A stretch of 51,706 nt of DNA from Arthrobacter sp. Leaf337 (GTDB lineage Bacteria > Actinomycetota > Actinomycetes > Actinomycetales > Micrococcaceae), in the NCBI RefSeq assembly GCF_001423745.1, contig NZ_LMPC01000027.1, positions 1 through 51,706 on the forward strand. The letters are read 5' to 3'. Below are positions 24,240 to 32,100 of the stretch, one piece after another; within the stretch, counting starts at the first letter, position 1; each line of letters starts with the position of its first letter. The notes under the pieces were generated by a model. It had not been told where the DNA came from. It ran no database searches and saw nothing but the letters and a program-made list of their open reading frames with translations. Both the position numbers and the translations under genes were made by a program.

Positions 24240-25612
24240 ACGTACCCGTCCACAATCGCGGCCGCGATCTCCTTGTAGGCGCGGCGGGTCTCGGGGCGCA
24301 GCACGTCCAGGGTGACCAGGTCGCCGTCGGCCACTCCGCGGTCATGCGGGACGGCGATCAGCTGCCGGCAGATGCCGGAGAGGTGTTCCTCGATCGCGTC
24401 CTTGTCCACGCGGGAGGAGACCTCATCCTTGTCCGTGATCACCACGATCGCGTTGCGGGCCAGGTCCTCGTAGCCGTGGCTCGCGAGCCACTGCAGGGTG
24501 CTGCGGGCACGCTTGGCGCCGCTCACCGCGTACCCGGCGGCGATCACCAGGTTGTCCGCGGACTGCAGGATGCCGCTCATGGCGTTGTGTGTGACGCCGG
24601 TGCCGCAGTCGGTCAGGGCCACGGAGTAGTAGCCGGAGATGAGCTTGCGGATCCGGAGGTATTCCTCGGCCGTGAGAGAGTCGGACACTTCCGGGTCCTG
24701 CTCCCCCGCGATCAGGTGCAGGCGGCCGGCGTGGTGCATGTAGCGGGCCAGTGCGGTGAGGGAGTCCACGGAGTCGATGTTCTTGAGCAGGTCCGTGATG
24801 GTGCGCGGGCTGGACTGCTGGTAGATGCCTTCGCCCAGGGCGCGCTCCACGAGGTCGCCCGAGTCCGGGTTGGCGTCGATGGCGCAGGGGGCGTCGCCGC
24901 GGAATTCGGCCAGCGTCAGGCCCACGCCCACGGTGGTGGAGGTCTTGCCGATGCCGCCCTTGAGGCTGAGCACCGCGGTGTTGTAGCTCCCCTGCAGCTG
25001 GCGCGAGATCCGCCGGCCCAGTTCGTCCTCTTCGCGCTGGCGGGGACCGGGGCCCAGGTTGATGGCTCCGCCGGTCAGTGCGAACAGGGCGCCGCGGAAG
25101 CCGCCGCGGGGGCGCGGCTTCTGTTCGCGGACAAAGGAACCGGGTGAGGTGATGAAGTCGGAAATGGGCGCGTCCGCAGCCGCCAGTTTGGCGGCCTGGC
25201 GGGAAACGTTCGACGGCGGCGCGCTGGGTTCCGCGGGCACGCCGCCCCGGCGGGAAGTGGCGGGCTGCGCCTCAGGCTGCGAGGCGGGCTGGGCCACCGG
25301 CTGGGCGGTGGGCTGGGCAGGAACAGCTGGAGCGGACGCCGGCACCGGGGCCGGAACCGGGGCCGCCGCGGAAACCTCGGCGCCACCTTCCGCTTCCACC
25401 TGCGCGTCCGCGACGGCTGCCGCTTCGGCCCAGGAACTCCGGCGGGTGGGCGCGGTGCGGCTGTTGTTCGGGGTGGCAGCGGCGGGCATGGTTCCTGTCC
25501 GGGCGTCCGGAGATGCACCTGCCGGGCGACGGAGGTCGCGGCGGCGGCGCGTCTGGGGCTGCCCTGCATTGTGTGCAGTGGCGCGTGCGTTCTTATCGGC
25601 CGATTCGGGCAT
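24236..25612 (-). CDS. ParA/MinD-like ATPase with long proline-rich N-terminus (EspI-like)
   Basis: A 458-aa protein. The first 190 residues are low-complexity and Ala/Pro/Gln-rich, including a run of PAPVPAPVPASAPA type and QPxAQP repeats. The ATPase begins near residue 210 with a deviant Walker A, LKGGIGKTSTT, followed by AIDANPDSGDL and ALTDCGTGVTH switch regions. This matches the MinD/ParA proteins linked with type VII (ESX) secretion in mycobacteria (EspI), but no ESX genes lie nearby. The first in-frame ATG at 25612 is used, and an internal ATG near residue 42 is possible. It converges with the preceding gene and their stop codons overlap. Confidence 0.84.
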   Translation of the reverse strand: MPESADKNARATAHNAGQPQTRRRRDLRRPAGASPDARTGTMPAAATPNNSRTAPTRRSSWAEAAAVADAQVEAEGGAEVSAAAPVPAPVPASAPAVPAQPTAQPVAQPASQPEAQPATSRRGGVPAEPSAPPSNVSRQAAKLAAADAPISDFITSPGSFVREQKPRPRGGFRGALFALTGGAINLGPGPRQREEDELGRRISRQLQGSYNTAVLSLKGGIGKTSTTVGVGLTLAEFRGDAPCAIDANPDSGDLVERALGEGIYQQSSPRTITDLLKNIDSVDSLTALARYMHHAGRLHLIAGEQDPEVSDSLTAEEYLRIRKLISGYYSVALTDCGTGVTHNAMSGILQSADNLVIAAGYAVSGAKRARSTLQWLASHGYEDLARNAIVVITDKDEVSSRVDKDAIEEHLSGICRQLIAVPHDRGVADGDLVTLDVLRPETRRAYKEIAAAIVDGYV

Positions 25613-25781
25613 GTTCGTCCCCCCAGGACATTCGGCAAAGCGTGCAACGGCTCTTTACGGCTTCGGTCAAGGAGCAATTCTAGGCGCAATAGGCCAAAAG
25701 TCCCCCATATACCGGCCAGGTTCCGGCGGAAGAGAGGCACGGCACAGTTGCCCGGGCGGTGCGTGCGCTTTACATTGAGGC

Positions 25782-26516
25782 ATGGCCAACTCTTCCGAGC
25801 ACGAGCGCGTCCTGGAACTTCAGGACCTCATTGTCGGCACGCAGAATGTCGCCGAATTCCTGCAACGCCTGTCCGTCATGGCGGCGGGGGCGCTGAGCCG
25901 TGAAACGTCCGGCACCGTCGAATGCGGTGTCACCCTGAAGCGGAGGCGCCGGACCTTCACCGTGGCCGGGAGCAGTCCCAAGGCGGTCCTCCTGGACGAG
26001 ATCGAACAGCGCATCGGGGACGGCCCGTGCATCGAGGCGCTCCGGGTGAAGGCGCCGGTGCTGCTGGCCAACGTGGACACGGATCCGCGCTGGCCGGTCT
26101 ACCGGGAAGCACTGGAGGCTGAGGGATGCCGTGCCACCCTGGGTGTGCCGCTGGAACTCGGTGAGGATGCGGCCGCCGCGCTCAACTTTTTCGCGTTCGA
26201 ATCAGGCGTGTTCACCCCGGCAGTCGTGCAGGAAGCCGTGGAATTCGCGGACCTGGCCGGCGGTGCCGTGCGGCTGGCTGTGAGGCTGGGCACCGCGCAG
26301 TCGCTGGCGGACGATCTCGCCGCCGCCATGCAGAGCCGCACGTCCATCGACCTGGCGTGCGGAGTGATCATGGGCCAGAACCGCTGCAGCCAGGCTGAGG
26401 CCATGGCCATCCTCACCAAGGTGTCCAGCCACCGCAACCAGAAACTTCGCGTAGTGGCCGAGGAGATGCTCGCCAATCTTGTGGGCGGAGGCGTCCACAC
26501 CCACTTCGATCCCTAA
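25782..26516 (+). CDS. GAF-ANTAR domain regulator (second copy)
   Basis: A 244-aa protein with a GAF domain at about residues 20-165 (EQRIGDGPCIEALRVKAPVLLANVDTDPRWPVY) and an ANTAR domain at about 180-240 (RTSIDLACGVIMGQNRCSQAEAMAILTKVSSHRNQKLR). It has the same plan as the protein at 22703-23443 but is clearly divergent in sequence. It presumably binds RNA to allow read-through of terminators. It sits divergently from the EspI-like ATPase gene, 169 bp away. Targets are unknown. Confidence 0.86.
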   Translation: MANSSEHERVLELQDLIVGTQNVAEFLQRLSVMAAGALSRETSGTVECGVTLKRRRRTFTVAGSSPKAVLLDEIEQRIGDGPCIEALRVKAPVLLANVDTDPRWPVYREALEAEGCRATLGVPLELGEDAAAALNFFAFESGVFTPAVVQEAVEFADLAGGAVRLAVRLGTAQSLADDLAAAMQSRTSIDLACGVIMGQNRCSQAEAMAILTKVSSHRNQKLRVVAEEMLANLVGGGVHTHFDP

Positions 26517-26719
26517 GGATTGAGGCACGACGCCGGCTGGCCGGCGCTGCGGAGTTCAGCGGACCCCACCGAAGCAGGGCCCCAAGGAGCAGCCCGCCGC
26601 TGCAGAGTTCAAACGTCAACTGGCCTGTGCGGACAAGTAGGGCTTGCGAGTGGCGCAGCTGCCAAAACAGGTACTGGCTACTGCCGTCTCAGCAGTTGGC
26701 AATCCATAAGCTTCAACCC

Positions 26720-26860
26720 ATGAGCATCCAACACTCTCCAAGGTCGGGGCATCCAGTGGCGATCGGGTTTGTCATCGCAAGCTTGGCTTTTGCAGCGGGC
26801 GCGGCCGCGACGTCCTTCCTTCACGCATTCGCCGATTCCATCGACTGGCCGGATTACTGA
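26720..26860 (+). CDS. Possible small single-pass membrane protein
   Basis: A 46-aa frame starting MSIQHSPRSGHPVAIGF with one hydrophobic segment (FVIASLAFAAGAAATSFL) and an acidic end. No clear ribosome site precedes the ATG. It would fill an otherwise empty gap of about 350 bp and ends 6 bp before the convergent TetR gene. No family is recognised. The rest of the gap (26517-26719) shows nothing recognisable. Confidence 0.35.
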   Translation: MSIQHSPRSGHPVAIGFVIASLAFAAGAAATSFLHAFADSIDWPDY

Positions 26861-26866
26861 CCTACA

Positions 26867-27562
26867 TCAGCCCGCCGGCGCTTCTTTACCCGTCGTCAGC
26901 CTCTCGGCGAGTCCGGAGAGCAGGATGCTGATTCCTTCATCCAGCTCCGCCTCTCCGTCGTAGTCCGCCAGGACGGGCGCCAGCTCGCGCAGGTTGGGGA
27001 AGTCCCTGGCAGGGAGCCGGTGCAGGCCCAGCCGGAGCAGCGCCACGTTTTCTTCCGGATCCACGATGTATTCCTGAAGTTCGTTCAGGATGTGGCCGTA
27101 GAGGAAGCCGTAATAGGCGCGGTAAACGTGGAGGGCGTCGTTCGGCGCAAAGCCCGCCTCGATCAGCAGCCCCAGGATCTGCTCCAGCGGGCGCAGCGTC
27201 CCCAGCGGACGGAGGCCCAGCGGTGTGGACAGCGGACGCGTCACCAGCAGCGGCACAACGTTCGGATGCCGGAGGGCCAGGAGCCGGAGGTCGTGCGCGA
27301 TCCTGCGCAGCTGGGCCTGCCAGTCGGGGTCCGTCGGGAAGATCGCCAACTCGTTGAGGACCAGTTCGGTGATCCCGTCCAGCAGGTCGGCCCGGTTGGC
27401 GGCGTAACGGTAGAGGCCCATGGGGTCCCGGTCCAGCGCCTGGCCCAGCCGGCGCATGCTCAGCGCCTCGAGCCCCTCGGAGTCCACCAGCTCAAGCGCT
27501 GTCCGGAGGACTTCCTCCCGGTTCAGCCTTCTTCTGGAATCTGTTTCCTGCGGGGCTGACAT
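26867..27562 (-). CDS. TetR-family regulator with TetR_C-like domain
   Basis: A 231-aa protein. The N-terminal helix-turn-helix (LNREEVLRTALELVDSEGLEALSMRRLGQAL...PMGLYRY) is of the tetracycline-repressor class with the DPMGLYRYAANRADLL pattern. The C-terminal helical domain is TetR_C_1-like (RHPNVVPLLVTRPL). Such regulators usually repress a divergent efflux or enzyme gene. Here a double palindrome lies upstream (27630-27660), but the gene on the other side is a small unknown protein 157 bp beyond it. Confidence 0.9.
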   Translation of the reverse strand: MSAPQETDSRRRLNREEVLRTALELVDSEGLEALSMRRLGQALDRDPMGLYRYAANRADLLDGITELVLNELAIFPTDPDWQAQLRRIAHDLRLLALRHPNVVPLLVTRPLSTPLGLRPLGTLRPLEQILGLLIEAGFAPNDALHVYRAYYGFLYGHILNELQEYIVDPEENVALLRLGLHRLPARDFPNLRELAPVLADYDGEAELDEGISILLSGLAERLTTGKEAPAG

Positions 27563-27629
27563 GGCAGTGGGTCCTTACGTCGGTGTGGCCGGTGGGTGAA
27601 AGCATGTGGCTGTCCACTCTTGCTTAACC

Positions 27630-27660
27630 CGTAGTCTACGCCTAGAGTCTACGGTGTAGA
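27630..27660. promoter_or_regulatory. Double palindromic operator upstream of the TetR gene
   Basis: CGTAG-T-CTACG at 27630-27640 and TCTAC-GGT-GTAGA at 27648-27660 are two perfect-arm dyads whose centres are 19 bp apart, about two helical turns. The shared core TCTAC/GTAGA is of the kind TetR_C_1 regulators bind. The array lies about 70-100 bp upstream of the TetR start, so autoregulation is the likely use. Confidence 0.7.
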
Positions 27661-27816
27661 TGCATTCGGCGGAGACTAATTTTTAGCCCTACGGATGCGG
27701 CTCGTCACTGCTGCTAATCCAGGGCGTGGAACTCCTCAGGCCATGTGCAGGGATCTGGGGTTCAGCTGCTGTAGCCGAACGGCGGCACTTGACGCACGGT
27801 ACGGAAAGAGCCAACC

Positions 27817-28074
27817 ATGGGCATTTCAAAAATTGATCGTTTTCTCACTGAAGCCACCGTTCCGGACCAGGACGGCGACTCCTCCCTCAGGAAAGACCAG
27901 CTCTACGGGCTGTACACCAGCTGGTGCATGCTCAATCAGTTCATCCCGGCAACCGCCGGGGAATTCTGGTCGGAGATGAAGGCGCGCAGGATCAGGTCGT
28001 CGGACAGTCGCCTGCGCATGACCGGGGCAGCCGCCGCGGACTACATCCTGGCCACCCGCCCGGTCCTGGTCTAG
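27817..28074 (+). CDS. Small conserved hypothetical protein
   Basis: An 85-aa protein starting MGISKIDRFLTEATVPDQDG, with GGAAAGAG 6 nt before the ATG. The middle, KDQLYGLYTSWCMLNQFIPATAGEFWSEMKARRI, resembles the small winged-helix segments found in phage/plasmid primase-helicase C-termini (a YxxYxxWC pattern), which suggests nucleic-acid binding. This is a weak analogy. A strong terminator follows 35 bp after the stop. No other mobile-element genes are nearby. Confidence 0.7.
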   Translation: MGISKIDRFLTEATVPDQDGDSSLRKDQLYGLYTSWCMLNQFIPATAGEFWSEMKARRIRSSDSRLRMTGAAAADYILATRPVLV

Positions 28075-28108
28075 CAGACAGCAGGCCCGGCAGAAGCACG
28101 ACGACGAG

Positions 28109-28159
28109 AGGCCGGTTCGCGGTCAGCCTTGGGGGCTGACCGGGGAACCGGCCTTTTTT
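28109..28159 (+). terminator. Strong rho-independent terminator
   Basis: A two-part stem, AGGCCGGTT with AACCGGCCT and inside it GGTCAGCC with GGCTGACC, is followed directly by TTTTTT. It would end transcription of the 85-aa gene. The stem may also serve the convergent zinc-ribbon gene, whose stop lies 5 bp away. Confidence 0.88.
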
Positions 28160-28163
28160 GCGC

Positions 28164-28394
28164 CTACCGGGCCAGGGCCTTCATCCCCTGCTTCGAGAGC
28201 GACGAACGCTGCCCGCAGTTGGAGCAGGTGATGCGGTACGCGCGTGACATCGTGAAGATCGGGATGAAGAACAGCGTGAACTTGTTCGCCCGTTCTTCGA
28301 GGTGCTGCTCCACGTACTGGCCGCAGGAGCGGCACACTGAAAGCCTCCCGGGCAGTGCCCGCAGGACGGTCTTGAGGCCGAAGAGTAGAAGCAT
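28164..28394 (-). CDS. Small zinc-ribbon protein
   Basis: A 76-aa protein with two CxxC pairs, CRSCGQ near residue 20 and CSNCGQ near residue 57, which should bind one zinc ion. Between them is FTLFFIPIFTMSRAYRITC, a hydrophobic stretch typical of small zinc-ribbon family proteins in actinobacteria. Function is unknown. The start MLLLFGLKTVL is chosen because AAAGGCAG lies just upstream; an extension of 14 codons is possible. Confidence 0.78.
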   Translation of the reverse strand: MLLLFGLKTVLRALPGRLSVCRSCGQYVEQHLEERANKFTLFFIPIFTMSRAYRITCSNCGQRSSLSKQGMKALAR

Positions 28395-28556
28395 CTCTGC
28401 CTTTCTGGGTTTTCTCGACCCGGGGTGGCGAAACACCTGGATTATCAGGGTGCTTACGGTCCAATAGTAATCATGCTTAGTATTAGGTGAGGTTTATCCA
28501 GCAGACCCACCACCGTGCTCCCAGCCGCGGTCTCCCGGAAGGCAGGCAACACGCAC

Positions 28557-29039
28557 ATGGCTTTGGCCCAGCAGAACAGACCGGCAGGATGGTCCACCCA
28601 CCGCTTATTGTCGACGGCGGCGCGGCTGGACGAGCGCAGAATTAACCGCCGGCTGGTCGGGCTGGGGCTCACCAAGTCATCCTTCGACGCACTGGACTGC
28701 GTGGAGGAGCTGGGCCCTGCCACGCAGAACTGCCTGGCCGACGAACTTGGGATCACCGCCCAAAGCCTGGGCAAGATCCTGGACCGGCTAAGGGACCTGG
28801 GTCTCCTGACCAAGGAGCGCGGCGCGGGCGACGGCAGGAGCCGGAGCGTCCGGCTGACGCCCCGCGGGCGGTCCGTGCTGCGGACGGCCGAGGAACTCGT
28901 GCGCGGACTCCCCCGGCCCGAGCTTAAGGCGGAGCTGGATTTGCGGCGGCACCTGGAACAGCACATCGCGCATCTCGCGGAGCCCCCGGAAGCCCAGTCC
29001 GGCGATACCCAGTCCCGCGATACCCAGGCAGAGGCATAG
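28557..29039 (+). CDS. MarR-family-like winged-helix regulator
   Basis: A 160-aa protein with a MarR-type winged helix: GLTKSSFDALDCVEEL, then NCLADELGITAQSLGKILDRLRDLGLLTKERGAGDGRSRSVRLTPRGRSVL in which the recognition helix and beta-wing are obvious. MarR proteins bind DNA as dimers and respond to phenolic or oxidative signals. The C-terminus has an unusual short repeat, SGDTQSRDTQ. The ATG at 28557 is preferred, and GTG 28515 is an in-frame alternative. It is divergent from the zinc-ribbon gene across an AT-rich gap. Confidence 0.85.
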   Translation: MALAQQNRPAGWSTHRLLSTAARLDERRINRRLVGLGLTKSSFDALDCVEELGPATQNCLADELGITAQSLGKILDRLRDLGLLTKERGAGDGRSRSVRLTPRGRSVLRTAEELVRGLPRPELKAELDLRRHLEQHIAHLAEPPEAQSGDTQSRDTQAEA

Positions 29040-29054
29040 CCTGACGCGAAAAGA

Positions 29055-29091
29055 GCCGGCCGCGAATGCACAAACTGCACCCACGGCCGGC
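29055..29091 (-). terminator. Terminator between convergent genes
   Basis: GCCGGCCG at 29055-29062 pairs with CGGCCGGC at 29084-29091. Read on the minus strand the stem is followed by TCTTTTCG, so it would mainly end the giant surface-protein transcript whose stop is at 29103. It may also stop the MarR gene. Confidence 0.65.
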
Positions 29092-29102
29092 CCTTCGAAC
29101 CG

Positions 29103-32100
29103 CTAGCTAGTTCCGAACTTCGCGTTGTACCGGTACATGAACGCAGCCATCGCGTCCCGGTTCACCGCCTGGACCGGAGCATAGCTCTTGGACCCGTCCC
29201 CCGCCGTCCAGCCGGTGGTGATGCCGGTGGACGCCAGCCAGGTGATCTCCTTGTAGAACTGGTTGTTCGTGGCCACGTCCGTGAACGGGGACACCGCCGG
29301 CGGCGTGAACGCGGGCTTCCCGGCCAGGCGGTACATGAACGCAGCCATGGCGTCCCGGTTCACTGCCTGAACGGGGCCGTACGTCCTCGTTCCGTCGGGG
29401 TCCGTCCAGCCGGTGGTGATGCCGGTGGACGCCAGCCAGGTGATCTCCTTGTAGAACTGGTTGTTCGTGGCCACGTCCTTGAACGGGGACACCGCCGGCG
29501 GTGTGAAGGCCGGCTTGCCGCGCAAGCGGTACATAAAGGCGGCCATGGCATCCCTGTTCACGGGCAGCACCGGACCGAAGGTCTTGGTGCCGTCCGCCGC
29601 CGTCCAGCCGGTGCTGATGCCGCTGGATGCCAGCCAGGTGATCTCCTTGTAGAACTGGTTGCCTGTTGACACGTCCGTGAATGACGGCGCGGGAGCAACA
29701 GTGGCGTCCGGCGTGGTTGCCGAGGCCAGTAGCGTGCCTGTGCCCTTGCCGTCACCATAGATCCGCACCTGGATGGTGCTCTTGGCGGCAAGCCCGGTCA
29801 GTGTGACGTCGGACTTCTGTCCCGCCGCAACCGTCACCTTCGGACGGGTCAGGTCCCCGTTGACGATCACGTGGTAATCAACGGAAACGGTCGACGCCGC
29901 GTTGTTGAGTGAGACTGCAGCCTCGGCAGGCTTGGCCGGATCCAGCGTGATGGTTGCCTTCGGATCAGTCACGGGCACCACCGGGGCGTCCGGTGTGGTT
30001 GCCGAGGCCAGCAGTGTTCCCGTGCCCTTGCCGTCACCATAGATCCGCACCTGGATGGTGCTCTTGGCGGCAAGCCCGGTCAGTGCGACGTCGGACTTCT
30101 GTCCCGCCGCAACCGTCACCTTCGGACGGGTCAGGTCCCCGTTGACAATCACGTGGTAATCAACGGAAACGGTCGACGCCGCGTTGTTCAGTGAGATTGC
30201 TGCGTCCGCCGGCTTGGCCGGATCCAGCGTGATGGTTGCCTTCGGATCAGTCACCGGCGCCGCAGGGGCGTAGGTCAGTTCACCCGCCGGCTTGTCAGTC
30301 CCCACCGTCGCGCTCACTGGAACTGCCGCGGTTTCCGTGGTGACATTGCCGGAGAACAGCTTGCCCAGCTCGGGCTTGTTGTACGGCGGAGTGACAACCA
30401 GCAGGTACTTCCCGGTAGTCAGACCCGAGACGGTGAACTTGCCCTGCGCATCCGTGTACGTCATGCGGGTGACCAACGAACCGTCCGCGGTGTAGGCCTG
30501 GACCATCGCGTTAGGAAGGGCCAGCTTCGATTTGTCCGTGACGGTGCCGCTGAGGCTGCCGCCCTTGACCAGGGTTCCGTCCTTGCCGGTGATGGTCTGC
30601 CCGGTGGTGACCGCAACGGTGCTTGCGGCACCCACACCGGCGGACTCAGCCTTGTTCTGGAAGAACTGGGCCTCGGCCAGGGAGAAGCCGCTGGACCGGT
30701 TGAAGGCAACCTTGTAGCTTCCTGCTGCCAGGCCGGTGACGCTGTAGGCACCGGTACTGTCGGCGTAGCCCTGCTTGACCGGAGCGCCGGTACCGTCCAG
30801 GACAGTCACCGGGTTCTGCTCCCCGGCAGAAAGTCCGGCGAGCTTGCCGCTGATCGTGGCGCCCTTGACCAGCGTGGCGTTGATGCCCGTCAGATCCTGG
30901 GCCGCGGTCAGGGTCAGCGCGTTAGCAGTACCCGCCGTCGCCGCATTGTTGTACCACTGGTCCACGGCACCGCTGCTGTTGCCTGCGAACCTCACTTTGA
31001 AGGATCCCGCCGGGAGTCCGACCAGTCGGTAGCTGCCGTCCGCGGCAACCGCGGAGTAGGCCATATAGATGGATTTGCCGTCTGCGCTGTCAGCGTTGAC
31101 GCTGACGTTACTCAGGCTGATTCCTGCGGGTACGGTCACCTTGCCGCTGATCGTGGCGCCCTTGGCGAGGGAGGCGTTGATGCCGGTGACATCCTGGCCC
31201 TTCGCGACGGTGACGGGATTGGCTGCTTCCGGCGTCGCTGCGTTGTTGTACCACTGCGTCAGGGCGCCGCTGCCGTTGCCGTTGAATTGGACCTTGTAGG
31301 ATCCGGCAGGCAGCCCCACGAACCGATATGTGCCGTCGGCAGCAGGCCAGGCATTGCCAACATATGTTGCCGCAGCATCGGCCGTGGTCAGGCTGACGTT
31401 GGTGTGAGTCACGCTGATGCCGGCGGGTGTTGTGACTTTTCCGCTGATGGTGGCACCCTTCGTCAGGGTGCCGTTGATATCTGCGAGGTCCTGCCCCGGC
31501 GTCACGGCAACCGCGGTGGCTGTAGCGAAGGTCTCGGCATTGTTGTACCACTGGGTCAATGCTCCGCTGCTGTTTCCGGAGAACTGGATCTTGTAGGAAC
31601 CTGCCTCGAGACCCGGGAGACGGTACGTGCCGTCCGCGGCCACCGTGGCTGAGGCTGCGTAGCCCGTTTCAGACGCAGCGGTGAAGGCCATGACGTAGAG
31701 CTGGGTGGCATCAGTGCCGGCAGGCACAGTGAGCTTTCCCCGGATGGATGCGCCCTTGGCCAGGGTGGCGTTGATGTTGCCCACGTCCTGGCCCGCGGTG
31801 ACGGGAACGGCGATGGCGGTTTCCGCCGAGATGGCGTTGTTGTACCACTGGGACAGGGCGCCGCTGTTGCCTCCGGAGAACTGGAGCTTGTAGGACCCGG
31901 CGCGGAGCCCGCCCAGCTTATACTTGCCGTCGGCCCCCACCTGGGTGTTTCCGGCATAGGTGGCCATGCTGTCACCCGAGTACGCCGTCACGTTGACGCC
32001 GGTCAGCGTTATCCCAGCGGGAGCGCTGACGGTACCGCTGATGGAGGCACCCTTCACCAGGGAAACATTGATGCTGGCCACATCCTGCGCGGCTGCCACG

